Notes: generated from the sequence alone by a model not told the origin. DNA of 59,661 nt from Coriobacteriaceae bacterium AM100-PB1-1D-6A (GCA_027660625.1 JAQDNC010000012.1:1-59661); one strand, 5' to 3'; counted from the stretch's first letter, positions 8,747-19,583 are shown. Program-made: numbers and translations.

Positions 8747-10129
8747 CTACAGAGACGCGATCGTTGCGTTTGCGCACTTGAGCGCACCGTCGGTGACGGT
8801 AAGCGCCACACCCTGGCCCTGCTTGTTGCAGAAGCGAGCGTTGAGCGCAACATCATCGACAAAGATGGTCGCGATGTCGTCGTCGACGACCAGACGCACA
8901 TGGTGAGTGCCCTCGCCCTTAAAGAACAACGGACGCTCGAGGCCCATGTTGTTGACCTGGAACCACGGATACTGGGGGGCCGCCGTAAACTCGAGTTTGC
9001 CCTCACGCAGGTTGGCGCGGAACTCATAGGCAAGACCGGACTCGGCGTCCTCGGCAAGCTTCACCGAGAAGCCGGCAGCGTCACCGGCGAGCTCGATGTC
9101 GGCGTCGAGCATATAGGTAGAACCGGCATCCGCGGCGAGCACCTGCTCGACCTTGCCCGACTCGCACGAAAGCTCAAAGGCCTCGACTGCCTTAGCCTCG
9201 CCAAAGGCGCCAAGCATGCTGTCGGGAAGCTTGGTGCCGAGCGTTCCGTCGGCACGCTGAACGATCTCGAGAGGCATAAAAGTGCCACCCCACAGGTAAG
9301 AGCTGGGGTCGCCGCCCTCGTCGCGCGTAGGAACCCAACCAAAGAGAACGCGGCGCTCGCCGTCAAATGCGGTACGTGCAGCATAGTACGCGCGGCCATC
9401 GAAGGAATCGTCCGCAGGAGTGATCCAAGGACCGTTGATAGAGCGAGACATGCGGTAACGGGTCTTGTTGCCATCACTGTACTCAGAGAACACCAGATAC
9501 CACCAGTCGCCCATCTTAAAGAGATCAGGCATCTCAAACATGGTGTACAGGCCCGGGTTCCACCAGTCGCCCTGGAACTCCCAGTTGGTCAGATCCTTGG
9601 AGGTGAACTTGACCAGGCGGCCGGTCATCAGACGCTTGTCCTCGCCCACACGCGTGCCGAGGATGAGCATGTACTCTTCGTTCTCCTCATCCCAAAGAAC
9701 AAAGGGATCGCGCCAGTTGCGGTCATCGTAACCCTCCTGGGGCGGAAGCAGCGTCTCGGCGATGTTCTTCTCCCACTTGACGGCGTCGTCGCTCGTTGCG
9801 TGAAGAAGAACCTGCTTCATCAAACGTGCGCGGACCTTATCGCGATTGCAACCAGTGTAGAGCGCATGGTACTTGTCGCCCACCTTAAACACCGTGCCGG
9901 CATAAATGTACTGGTCGACTTCCTCGTCGCCGCCGCGCTCAAGGCTCTCGCCAAAGTCCTTGTAGTTGACGAAATCCTTGGTCGTAGCGAGTGCCCAGCC
10001 AAACGGCTCTCCGAAAGGTCCGGGGTTACGCGTGTCACGCTGATGATAGAGATAGAACGTGCCGTCCTCGCCGTACGGCATGATGTCGCCTACCCAAATT
10101 CCCTCAGGCTGGTAATAAACCTTGTGCAT
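8747..10129 (-). CDS. Divergent GH32-like glycoside hydrolase
   Basis: A 460-residue beta-propeller enzyme with a C-terminal beta-sandwich, distantly GH32. The usual NDPNG block is replaced by WVGDIMPYGEDG, but an aspartate is kept in a plausible nucleophile position, followed by YLYHQRD. The RDP motif is NWRDPFV, and the acid/base motif is FEMPDLF, which keeps the glutamate but lacks the cysteine of the usual ECPD. It may act on a fructoside other than sucrose. ATG 10129 has an AAAGGAAG ribosome binding site; the frame continues to 10174 without one. It is the first gene of the sucrose operon, just downstream of LacI-type operators. Confidence 0.8.
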   Translation of the reverse strand: MHKVYYQPEGIWVGDIMPYGEDGTFYLYHQRDTRNPGPFGEPFGWALATTKDFVNYKDFGESLERGGDEEVDQYIYAGTVFKVGDKYHALYTGCNRDKVRARLMKQVLLHATSDDAVKWEKNIAETLLPPQEGYDDRNWRDPFVLWDEENEEYMLILGTRVGEDKRLMTGRLVKFTSKDLTNWEFQGDWWNPGLYTMFEMPDLFKMGDWWYLVFSEYSDGNKTRYRMSRSINGPWITPADDSFDGRAYYAARTAFDGERRVLFGWVPTRDEGGDPSSYLWGGTFMPLEIVQRADGTLGTKLPDSMLGAFGEAKAVEAFELSCESGKVEQVLAADAGSTYMLDADIELAGDAAGFSVKLAEDAESGLAYEFRANLREGKLEFTAAPQYPWFQVNNMGLERPLFFKGEGTHHVRLVVDDDIATIFVDDVALNARFCNKQGQGVALTVTDGALKCANATIASL

Positions 10130-10176
10130 CCGAGACTTCCTTTCCCACGAGATACTAACTCGGTACAACTGCAAGA

Positions 10177-10212
10177 TATGTCAATCGTTTTCATATGTCA
10201 AACGTTTTCACA
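10177..10212 (-). promoter_or_regulatory. Two overlapping LacI-type operators of the sucrose operon
   Basis: TATGTCAATCGTTTTCATA (10177-10195) and TATGTCAAACGTTTTCACA (10194-10212) are near-identical 19-mers that overlap by two bases. They lie 48-83 bases upstream of the first GH32 start, where they could block the promoter. A third copy sits upstream of the adjacent LacI gene, which points to that protein as the binder. Confidence 0.65.
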
Positions 10213-10245
10213 TCAATACGTCTTTTCGCAGTTCCAGTCGTCGGC

Positions 10246-10275
10246 AAACGGTTGACATATGCCGGCGAACGGTCA
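10246..10275 (-). promoter_or_regulatory. Tandem ACGGT half-sites, 21-bp period, sucrose operon
   Basis: AAACGGTTG (10246-10254) and GAACGGTCA (10267-10275) are direct repeats exactly 21 bases apart, upstream of the LacI operators. They belong to the tandem half-site family seen in the upstream regions of other sugar genes here. Confidence 0.45.
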
Positions 10276-10313
10276 TCAGAAGCGTTCGAGGGATTCTTTT
10301 GGCTCGGAATGAA

Positions 10314-11324
10314 CTAGGCGGTTTTGCCCTCGATAAGTTCGACGGGAAGCTTGATATTCGATTCGGGCTTTTCACCGTTAACAAGAGCGATGATGGATTG
10401 CGCCGCGAGCTCTCCGATGCGATCGATATCTTGACGTACGGTTGTTAAGTCAGGCATAAACGTCATAGTGCGGCGGGCGCCATCCGCGCCCACGACCTTA
10501 ATATCATCCGGAGCGCTCAAGCCGCGCTGCTTCATAACGTTGAGGCAGATGGCCGCCATCGTGTCGTCTCCCGCAAAGATGCCGTCAATATCGGGGTTCT
10601 CATCGAGGATCTTCGCAACGACCGCACTCTTTTCGTCGTCGGACTTAACGAACTCGACCTCGCGGACAAGCGCGGGCAAACCGGCCTGCTCCACAACATC
10701 GTAGTAGGCATCGGTACGCTTATTGGCAGGCATACGCATGCGGCTATTGTTGCGCAGGCACAAGATACGCGAACACCCGTCATCGATCAGGCGACGCGTG
10801 GCAAGTTCGCCGATGCTATAGCTGTCGCTCGCAATCTGAACAGAGGCCTCGCCAAGGTCGCAGTCGATACCAACCAGGCTCAAGCCCATCTCGGCATACG
10901 CCTCGGCACCGATATTGAGGGAGTTGACGATGACGCCGTCGACCATATTGCGGCGGAGCATGTCAATATAGGAACGCTCAAGATCAGGTCGATTGGCGCT
11001 GTTGCACAGCAACATCTTAAAGCCGTTTTCCGCCAACGTGCGCTCGACCGCCTGCACAACCTGAGCATGGAACGGGCTGCTCACAAAGGGAACGATCATG
11101 CCGATAAGGTTCAGGCGACCGTTGAGCATGGCACGGGCGATATCGTTGGGCGTATAGTTGATGCGCTCCATCGCGGCATGGACCTTATCGCGGGTTTCTT
11201 GGCTAATATAGCCGCGATTATTAAGCACGCGAGATACCGTAGTGGGCGAAACCCCCGCCACCGCTGCAACTTCCTTGATGCCAGGCTTAGCAGAATCCTT
11301 AGAACGAGCGCCCTCGCGAGCCAT
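10314..11324 (-). CDS. LacI-family regulator of the sucrose locus
   Basis: A 336-residue LacI/GalR repressor. The N-terminal helix-turn-helix is IKEVAAVAGVSPTTVSRVLN, followed by the hinge region (DIARAMLNG) and a periplasmic-binding-like sensor domain ending near 330. It probably represses the GH32-EIIBC-GH32 operon downstream and its own gene, because matching 19-bp operators lie before both. ATG 11324 (MAREGARS) has a GGGAGG ribosome binding site. Upstream ATGs at 11345 and 11339 would add an unrelated tail. Effector unknown, probably a fructoside or its phosphate. Confidence 0.88.
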   Translation of the reverse strand: MAREGARSKDSAKPGIKEVAAVAGVSPTTVSRVLNNRGYISQETRDKVHAAMERINYTPNDIARAMLNGRLNLIGMIVPFVSSPFHAQVVQAVERTLAENGFKMLLCNSANRPDLERSYIDMLRRNMVDGVIVNSLNIGAEAYAEMGLSLVGIDCDLGEASVQIASDSYSIGELATRRLIDDGCSRILCLRNNSRMRMPANKRTDAYYDVVEQAGLPALVREVEFVKSDDEKSAVVAKILDENPDIDGIFAGDDTMAAICLNVMKQRGLSAPDDIKVVGADGARRTMTFMPDLTTVRQDIDRIGELAAQSIIALVNGEKPESNIKLPVELIEGKTA

Positions 11325-11342
11325 AGCACCCTCCCCCATCAA

Positions 11343-11361
11343 CATGTCATACGTTTACATA
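11343..11361 (-). promoter_or_regulatory. LacI-type operator, probable autoregulation site
   Basis: CATGTCATACGTTTACATA matches the two operators at 10177-10212 at most positions. It lies about 20 bases upstream of the chosen start of the LacI gene, in a position suited to autorepression. Confidence 0.6.
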
Positions 11362-11464
11362 CGAACAAAGCATACCCCAACAACAGCGGGAAGACGGTAA
11401 CAGTACAAGTAAGTAAACGACTCATCCAAATAATTAGGAGAGTTTCGCCTAAAGGGTGACTACA

Positions 11465-11613
11465 CAGGACCCCGCCGGGGCTGCTTGGGCTACCTCCCAA
11501 AATATTCCGCAGGACGCAAGAAGCCCTCGCCGCACGAAGTGCGCAGCGAGGGTTTCTTGCATGTCCGAGGACGTTTTGGGAGGTAGCCCAAACAGCCCCG
11601 GCGATCCTGCGGG
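11465..11613. repeat. Long imperfect palindrome after the glycyl-radical gene
   Basis: The arms (about 11473-11502 and 11573-11602) share GCCGGGGCTG and GGGCTACCTCCCAAAA with their complements. An inner stem (GAAGCCCTCGC and GCGAGGGTTTC) closes on a small loop. Between the outer and inner stems lie ATTCCGCAGGACG on the left and ATGTCCGAGGACGTT on the right, which pair only in part. Exactly these two strings occur at the same place in the palindrome at 26297-26441, although the outer arms differ. It begins 13 bases after the stop of the minus-strand glycyl-radical gene, so it may end or protect that transcript. Confidence 0.75.
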
Positions 11614-11625
11614 AGTTAAATCCCT

Positions 11626-11877
11626 TTAGAACTTGTCGTGGAAGGTACGCGCAATGACCTCGTCCTGCTGCTCCTTGGTGAGCGTGTGGAAGTTCACGGC
11701 ATAGCCGGAAACGCGGATGGTCAGCTGCGGGTACTTCTCGGGGTGAGCCTGAGCGTCGAGCAGCGTCTCACGGTTGAAGACGTTGATGTTCAGGTGGTGG
11801 CCACCCTTCTCGGCGTAAGCGTCGAGCATGTGGACCAGGTTATCGGCCTGAGTCTCGGAAACTTCAGAAACCTTCAT
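11626..11877 (-). CDS. Detached glycyl-radical domain of pyruvate formate-lyase (GrcA-like)
   Basis: An 83-residue protein that equals the C-terminal glycyl-radical domain of pyruvate formate-lyase. The conserved radical loop is RVSGYAV (G58), preceded by PEKYPQLTI and an [11 protein letters not shown] segment. Because the pflB gene just upstream stops before this domain, the protein should be an obligatory subunit and not only a spare part as in E. coli GrcA. ATG 11877 has an AAGGAG ribosome binding site. It lies 85 bases after the pflB stop with two hairpins between. PflA (3571-4389) would install the radical on G58. Confidence 0.9.
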   Translation of the reverse strand: MKVSEVSETQADNLVHMLDAYAEKGGHHLNINVFNRETLLDAQAHPEKYPQLTIRVSGYAVNFHTLTKEQQDEVIARTFHDKF

Positions 11878-11900
11878 AATGTGTCTCCTTCGATTAATAG

Positions 11901-11960
11901 GCGCCGGCCGAAACCGGCGCACTAATCAGTAATCGTTATTGTTAGTATAGCACTAACAAT
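11901..11960 (-). promoter_or_regulatory. Two hairpins between pflB and the glycyl-radical gene
   Basis: A 9-bp stem (ATTGTTAGT, loop ATAGC, ACTAACAAT; 11938-11960) starts two bases beyond the pflB stop. A 7-bp GC stem (GCGCCGG, loop CCGAAA, CCGGCGC; 11901-11920) lies just before the ribosome binding site of the small gene. There is no U-tract, so complete termination is unlikely. They could mark an RNA processing or stabilising point that adjusts the ratio of the two subunits. Confidence 0.55.
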
Positions 11961-11962
11961 AG

Positions 11963-14014
<2,052 letters not shown>

Positions 14015-14564
14015 TGTGTAACCACGCTCCTAGTTACGTGTAATGCGGCGCTCTCTCACACCGCTGCTTATTGAATTCTTGAATTTTCGGCTTGCACTAC
14101 CGGCTTCTTCCGTTCTTCACCACATGTTGGTGCAGGGAAAAACGTTTGTCCACCTTGGAACTGCAACCCAAAACCCAAGATTTCACCCGTTTGAGAAGGA
14201 TAACATAGCGACCCTCTCCATCTGGGCTGTTATATGTTTCTTTTTTTATATCATAAGGGCGTTTTTTACAAACCCGCAGGAAATGCGAGCGTGAACAACT
14301 ACCGTTCACCGATTTGTTTGGTATTTTTCCTTGCCTTTGTACGACGTTCGCTCTAGCTGTTATGCCAGCTTTAGCAGAGTAAAGTGCCTCTGAGTAGGCT
14401 TTGGGACATGCCTTACGATCTACCCCTTACTTTGCTGATACCGACGGTGTACGGAGGTCGCCTAAAGGTTGTTTTCTAGGCATGACCCAAAATCTACCGT
14501 ATAGGGTGCGCGTGCAAGGGTATCATCTTTCACCGAAAATAGTTTCTAGTGTTAGGGGTTTTCG
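14015..14564. other. Divergent intergenic region between pflB and marR
   Basis: A 550-base gap without a credible gene. The half reading toward pflB is A+T-rich; a possible promoter on the minus strand is TTTGTA, 16 bases, TATAAA near 14250-14275. ACCGTTCAC at 14301-14309 matches the half-site of the tandem 21-bp family but has no clear partner. The marR side ends in an inverted repeat (separate entry). Confidence 0.4.
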
Positions 14565-14574
14565 GTGGAAGATA
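14521..14574 (+). promoter_or_regulatory. Inverted repeat over the marR start, possible MarR operator
   Basis: TATCATCTTTCACCGAAAA (14521-14539) and TTTTCGGTGGAAGATA (14559-14574) are nearly perfect complements around a 19-base spacer. The right arm covers the marR start codon. MarR proteins usually bind such palindromes at their own promoter, so autorepression of the marR-ABC operon is likely. A translation-blocking RNA hairpin is the other reading. Confidence 0.5.
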
Positions 14575-15014
14575 CCGATTTCCATGAGCTTGGACGTCAG
14601 CTCCTTACTGAGTTTGGCGGCATTCACCAGCGCGTTTCGCGCTTTGTGGACAAAGCTCTCAGCGGCGAGATGGCCGTCATGCGCGCCCTCATGCTCGCTG
14701 GCGGTTCGCTCACGCCGAGCGAACTCGCCGATCGTGCCTGGGTCTCGAGCGCCCGCATCGCCAATATCTTGCGCGCCCTCGAGGCCAAGGGTTGGATTGA
14801 GCGCGAGCACTCAAAGACCGACCGTCGTCGCGTACACGTCATAGTGACCGACAAGGGATTCCAGGATCTCGAAATCAAACGCCGGGAATTCGAGGAGCGC
14901 ACCGCGGCTTTCCTCGAGCAGCTCGGCGAAACAGATACCCAAGAGATGGTGCGCCTTCTTAGACGTGCCAACGAAATTATCGACCGCAATCAAGAAAGGA
15001 GAGATGCCGAGTGA
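14565..15014 (+). CDS. MarR-family transcriptional regulator
   Basis: A 149-residue winged-helix protein. The recognition region LTPSELADRAWVSSARIANIL and the wing SKTDRRRVHVIVTDKG are typical MarR features. It begins at GTG 14565 and overlaps the following ABC gene by four bases (GTGA). Its place at the head of a two-subunit exporter operon suggests it represses the exporter until a ligand, perhaps a drug or bile compound, binds. An inverted repeat overlaps its start. Confidence 0.9.
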   Translation: MEDTDFHELGRQLLTEFGGIHQRVSRFVDKALSGEMAVMRALMLAGGSLTPSELADRAWVSSARIANILRALEAKGWIEREHSKTDRRRVHVIVTDKGFQDLEIKRREFEERTAAFLEQLGETDTQEMVRLLRRANEIIDRNQERRDAE

Positions 15015-17377
15015 GGATTCTCAAGCTCTTTAAAAAGCATGTCCTGGCACTGTTCGCAGCTATCGTACTTATCGTAATCAGCTGCAACGCCGATCTGGCA
15101 CTGCCTACCTACATGAGCGATATCGTCGACGTGGGCGTGCAGCAAGGCGGCATCGCCTCGCCCGTGCCCGACACCATTCGCGCCGAATCGCTCGACGACC
15201 TCGAACTCTTTATGAGCGCCAAAGACGCCAAGACGGTAGAGGCTGCGTTTGGCAAGGCTGACAAAAACGGCATTCGAACGTACAAGGGCACCGAGGAAGA
15301 GCGTGCCGATGGAGGCAAAATTACCGACATTATGAGCCTGCCCGAGACCGTCGTCCTTTCGCTCAACCAGGGCATCGACGCCGACTCCATGGGAGACATG
15401 ACCGGCACGTCCAGCGAGAAAGACAGCGACGCCGCTCAGGCCATGCCCACGCCCGAGCAAATGGCAGCGATGACGCCCGAGCAGCTCGCCGAGATGCAGC
15501 AGAAGGCCGCAGCGGCGCAGAATATGCAAAAGCAGATCGACGCCGACGGCGGTAAGATCACCATGAAGGGTCTGCGTCTAGGCGTTGAAGGCGGCCTAAT
15601 CGACCAGGGCAAGCTCGTCGAGGGCGCCAACGATATGGCGGACAAAATGGGCTCCATGTCGGGCTCCATCGTGACCCAACGCGCCGTGAGCTATGTGCAG
15701 GACGAGTACAAGGCACAGGGCATCGACCCCGCCGACGTGCAGAACGCCTACCTGGGCCGCATGGCGACCACGATGTTTGGGCTGTGTCTGGTGTCGCTGG
15801 TCGCCACCATCCTGACCGGTGCCGTTGCTTCGCGCACTGCCTGCTCCATCGCCCGCGACCTGCGCCGCGAGACCTTCAACAAGGTTATGCACTTCTCGCC
15901 GGCCGAGGTGGGCAAGTTTAGCCAGGCCTCGCTCATCACCCGCTGCACCAATGACATTCAGCAGATCCAGATGGCCGCAACCCTGTTTATCCGCATGTGT
16001 CTGATGGCCCCCGTCATGGGCATCGTCGCCGTCATGCGCGTCCTGGCCAACCATACCGGCCTGGAGTGGACCATCGCCGTTGCCATCATCGCGGTCTCGG
16101 CCGTCGTCGGCGTGCTCATGGGCCTCACCATGCCCAAGTTCAAAAAGATGCAAAGTTACGTGGACCGCGTGAACCTTACCGCCCGCGAGCTGCTCGACGG
16201 CCTTATGCCTATCCGCTCGTTCAACCGCGAGGAGCATGAGCTCGAGCGTTTTGACAAGGCTTCGCTCGACCTGATGACCACGCAGCTCTACACCAACCGA
16301 GCCATGAGCTTTATGATGCCGCTCATGATGCTCGTCATGAACTGCGTCACTGTGCTTATCGTCTGGTTTGGCGCGCAGGGCGTGTCCGACGGCGTGATGC
16401 AGGTCGGCAACATGATGGCGTTCATCTCCTACACCATGCAGATCGTCATGGCGTTTATGATCCTCACCATGGTTTCGGTCATCCTGCCCCGCGCCGAGGT
16501 CGCAGCCGAGCGCGTGGAAGAGGTCATCACCTGTCCCACGAGCATCAACGACCCTGTCTCACCCAAATTGCCTGCTGCCAGCGCGCCGCGCGGTGAGCTC
16601 ACCTTCCGTGACGTGAGCTTCCAGTATCCCGATGCCCGCGCCGACGTCATTAGCGGCGTAAACTTCACCACGCACGCCGGCCAGATGCTCGGCATCATTG
16701 GTTCCACGGGCTCGGGCAAGTCCACGCTTGTACAGTTGATTCCGCGCCTGTACGACGTCACGGGCGGCAGCATTTCGCTCGACGGCATCGACGTGCGCGA
16801 CATGACCCTCTCTGAGCTGCGCCGCCGCATCGGTTATATTCCGCAGCAGGGTCGTCTGTTCTCGGGTACCGTCGAGAGCAACCTCAAGTTTGCCGGCGAC
16901 ATGGTGAGTGACGAGGATATGCGCCAGGCAGCACACGTCGCCCAGGCGGAGGACTTTATCGCCGAGCGCGAGGACAGATACGACTCCCCCATTAGCCAGG
17001 GCGGCTCCAATGTCTCGGGCGGTCAGCGCCAGCGTCTGGCCATCGCCCGCGCGTTGGCCAAAAAGCCCGAGGTCGTGGTGTTCGATGATTCGTTTAGCGC
17101 CCTCGACTACAAGACCGACGCGCGCCTGCGCGAAGAGCTGGCCAAAAACGTCACCGACGCCGCGCTCGTGGTCGTGGCCCAGCGCATCGCGACCATCATG
17201 CACGCCGACCAGATCATCGTGCTCGACGACGGCCACGTGGTGGGCACCGGTACGCACGAGGAGCTGCTGCGCAGCTGCCCGGCGTACCTGGAGATCGCAC
17301 AGTCGCAGCTTTCCGCCGAGGAGCTGGGGCTTACCCAAGAAGAAATTGCAGCCGTCACGGAAGGAGGCGAGCGCTAA
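15011..17377 (+). CDS. ABC exporter subunit with degenerate ATPase site and large extracytoplasmic insert
   Basis: A 788-residue half-transporter. After the first membrane segment (about 14-34) there is an insert of some 200 residues before the second, rich in Met, Ala and Gln, which should lie outside the cell. The other membrane segments lie between about 250 and 490. The nucleotide-binding domain has GSTGSGKSTL, the signature NVSGGQRQRLAIARAL and Walker B VVVFDDSFSALD, where the catalytic glutamate is aspartate. With the canonical partner encoded next (one-base overlap), this predicts a heterodimeric multidrug exporter of the BmrCD/LmrCD type. It starts at GTG 15011. Confidence 0.9.
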   Translation: MRILKLFKKHVLALFAAIVLIVISCNADLALPTYMSDIVDVGVQQGGIASPVPDTIRAESLDDLELFMSAKDAKTVEAAFGKADKNGIRTYKGTEEERADGGKITDIMSLPETVVLSLNQGIDADSMGDMTGTSSEKDSDAAQAMPTPEQMAAMTPEQLAEMQQKAAAAQNMQKQIDADGGKITMKGLRLGVEGGLIDQGKLVEGANDMADKMGSMSGSIVTQRAVSYVQDEYKAQGIDPADVQNAYLGRMATTMFGLCLVSLVATILTGAVASRTACSIARDLRRETFNKVMHFSPAEVGKFSQASLITRCTNDIQQIQMAATLFIRMCLMAPVMGIVAVMRVLANHTGLEWTIAVAIIAVSAVVGVLMGLTMPKFKKMQSYVDRVNLTARELLDGLMPIRSFNREEHELERFDKASLDLMTTQLYTNRAMSFMMPLMMLVMNCVTVLIVWFGAQGVSDGVMQVGNMMAFISYTMQIVMAFMILTMVSVILPRAEVAAERVEEVITCPTSINDPVSPKLPAASAPRGELTFRDVSFQYPDARADVISGVNFTTHAGQMLGIIGSTGSGKSTLVQLIPRLYDVTGGSISLDGIDVRDMTLSELRRRIGYIPQQGRLFSGTVESNLKFAGDMVSDEDMRQAAHVAQAEDFIAEREDRYDSPISQGGSNVSGGQRQRLAIARALAKKPEVVVFDDSFSALDYKTDARLREELAKNVTDAALVVVAQRIATIMHADQIIVLDDGHVVGTGTHEELLRSCPAYLEIAQSQLSAEELGLTQEEIAAVTEGGER

Positions 17378-19233
17378 TGGCAGACGAGACCAAGACCCAA
17401 ATTCCCAAGCCCACCCGTCAGCGTGGACCCATGGGCCGCATGGGTGGCATGCGCCGTGGCGAAAAGGCCAAGGACTTTAAGGGCACCATGAGGCAGCTGC
17501 TCGGCTATATCGGCCAGCACAAGATTGCCGTGTTTGCCGCCGTCGCCTTTGCCGTGTGTTCGGTCATCTTTAACATTGTGGGGCCCAAGGTGCTCGGCCA
17601 GGTTACGACCAAGCTGTTCGAAGGCCTGGTCGCCAAGGTCAACGGCACCGGCGACGTTGACTTTGACTGGATCGCCAAGACGCTCGGCTTTTTGCTCTGC
17701 CTGTATCTGGCGAGCTCTGTCTGCAGCCTGGTCCAGGGCTGGCTCATGACCGGCGTCACGCAAAAGATCTGCTACCGCATGCGCAAGGAAATCGCCGCCA
17801 AGATTGCCGTCGTGCCGATGAGCTACTTCAACGGTCACAGCAAGGGCGATGTGCTCAGCCGCATCACCAACGACGTCGATACACTCGGCCAGTCGCTCAA
17901 CCAGAGCGTGACGCAGCTTATTACGTCCGTCACGCAGATTATCGGCGTGCTCGTCATGATGCTGTCGATCAGCCTGCCGCTCACCGGCGTCACCGTGCTC
18001 ACGCTGCCGGCAGCCGCAATTATCTTGATGGTGATGATTCACTTCTCGCAGCCGTACTTCCGCGAGCAGCAGCAGGTCCTGGGCGCCGTCAACGGCATTA
18101 TCGAGGAAGACTTTGCCGGCCAGAATGTCATTCAGGTGTTCGACCGCGCCGAGGCCTCGATCGAGGAGTTCGACCGTCAAAACGACCGCCTCTTTATTAG
18201 TGGCTGGCGCTCGCAGTTCCTGTCGGGCCTGATGATGCCGCTTATGAGCCTGGTGGGCAACATGGGCTACGTGGGCGTCGTCGTGGTGGGCGCACAGCTC
18301 GCGCTGACCGGCAATGCCACGCCCGGCGACATCCAGAGCTTTATCCAGTACGTTCGCAACTTTACGCAACCCGTGCAGCAGCTGGGCAACGTGAGCAACA
18401 CGATGCAGTCGATGGCCGCTGCCACCGAGCGCGTCTTTGAGTTCCTGGCCGCGCCCGAGGAGGAGCAGAAGGCCGACGCGCAGATTCCCGAGAAGCGCCC
18501 CGGTCACGTGGAGTTCGACCACGTCAAGTTTGGCTACACGCCCGACAAGACCATCATCCACGACTTTAGCTGCGAGGCGCAGCCCGGCCAGACCATCGCC
18601 ATCGTCGGTCCCACCGGCGCCGGCAAGACCACGCTCATCAAGCTGCTGCAGCGCTTCTACGATGTGGACGACGGTTCGCTGCGTGTCGAGGGCGTCGACG
18701 TGCGCGACTGGGACCGCGCGGCGCTGCGCGGCGAGTTTGCCATGGTGCTGCAGGATACCTGGCTGTTTAACGGCACCATCCGCGAAAACATCCGCTACGG
18801 ACGCCCCGATGCGAGCGATGCCGAAGTCGAGGCCGCCGCACGCGCCGCACGCTGCGACCACTTTATCCATACGCTCGCCGGCGGTTACGACTTTATGATC
18901 AACGAGGAGGGCACCAACCTGTCGCAGGGTCAGCGCCAGCTCGTGACCATCGCCCGTGCCATTTTGGCCGACCGTCCGGCGCTGATTTTGGACGAGGCGA
19001 CCTCCAACGTTGACACTCGTACCGAGGAGCTTATTCAGCGTGCCATGGATGCGCTAATGCAGGGCCGCACGAGCTTTGTCATCGCGCACCGCCTGTCCAC
19101 GATCCGCAACGCCGACGTGATCCTGGTGATCCGCGACGGCGACATCGTCGAAAAGGGCACGCACGACGAGCTGCTCGCCCAGGGCGGCTTCTACGCCGAC
19201 CTGTACAACTCGCAGTTCGACGAGGCGGCGTAA
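17377..19233 (+). CDS. ABC exporter subunit with canonical ATPase site
   Basis: A 618-residue half-transporter, six membrane segments (about 45-330) then an ATPase domain with GPTGAGKTTLIKLLQRF, signature NLSQGQRQLVTIARAI and Walker B ALILDEATSNVD. The catalytic glutamate is present, unlike in its partner. The signature begins LSQGQ instead of LSGGQ, a common variant in heterodimeric exporters. Its ATG overlaps the stop of the previous gene by one base, so the subunits are translationally coupled. A strong terminator follows. Confidence 0.92.
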   Translation: MADETKTQIPKPTRQRGPMGRMGGMRRGEKAKDFKGTMRQLLGYIGQHKIAVFAAVAFAVCSVIFNIVGPKVLGQVTTKLFEGLVAKVNGTGDVDFDWIAKTLGFLLCLYLASSVCSLVQGWLMTGVTQKICYRMRKEIAAKIAVVPMSYFNGHSKGDVLSRITNDVDTLGQSLNQSVTQLITSVTQIIGVLVMMLSISLPLTGVTVLTLPAAAIILMVMIHFSQPYFREQQQVLGAVNGIIEEDFAGQNVIQVFDRAEASIEEFDRQNDRLFISGWRSQFLSGLMMPLMSLVGNMGYVGVVVVGAQLALTGNATPGDIQSFIQYVRNFTQPVQQLGNVSNTMQSMAAATERVFEFLAAPEEEQKADAQIPEKRPGHVEFDHVKFGYTPDKTIIHDFSCEAQPGQTIAIVGPTGAGKTTLIKLLQRFYDVDDGSLRVEGVDVRDWDRAALRGEFAMVLQDTWLFNGTIRENIRYGRPDASDAEVEAAARAARCDHFIHTLAGGYDFMINEEGTNLSQGQRQLVTIARAILADRPALILDEATSNVDTRTEELIQRAMDALMQGRTSFVIAHRLSTIRNADVILVIRDGDIVEKGTHDELLAQGGFYADLYNSQFDEAA

Positions 19234-19261
19234 AACCGGCGGCAAACAACCGCAATGCCCA

Positions 19262-19297
19262 AAAACGGGGGCGCAGAATGAACTGCGCCCCCGTTTT
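19262..19297 (+). terminator. Intrinsic terminator of the marR-ABC operon
   Basis: AAAACGGGGGCGCA pairs perfectly with TGCGCCCCCGTTTT over an 8-base loop, about 30 bases after the stop of the second ABC gene. The stem ends in a T-run. Confidence 0.85.
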
Positions 19298-19364
19298 GTG
19301 TCCTTTGGGTCTCGAAACGCCTCCCCTGGGGCCTGATTGACGCTCTCCCTCAAGGCCCCGTGGG

Positions 19365-19583
19365 CAAAAAATGGCAAATATGAGTACTGTCATCTTTTTA
19401 GTAACAGCCAAAACTGCCCAAACGACGTCTTTGCGGCCTAGACATGCCTTCAAATTGATCAAAACGCCCGGTAGCATGCTTCTGTGTGCCAACGTTAATG
19501 AACATATTTACTGTTGTGTCTATTATCTTGTAAGGTCGATATGATACTAAGCTAGCAACAGTACTCATATTTGCCATTTTTTG
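19365..19583. repeat. 219-bp MITE-like element with 26-bp perfect terminal inverted repeats
   Basis: Arms 19365-19390 and 19558-19583 are perfect reverse complements; each contains GGCAAATATGAGTACTGT. The interior (about 167 bases) is A+T-rich and carries no gene. It lies in the 579-base gap between the ABC terminator and aroF. No clear target-site duplication is visible. It resembles a non-autonomous mobile element; a transposase is not in the window. Confidence 0.65.
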
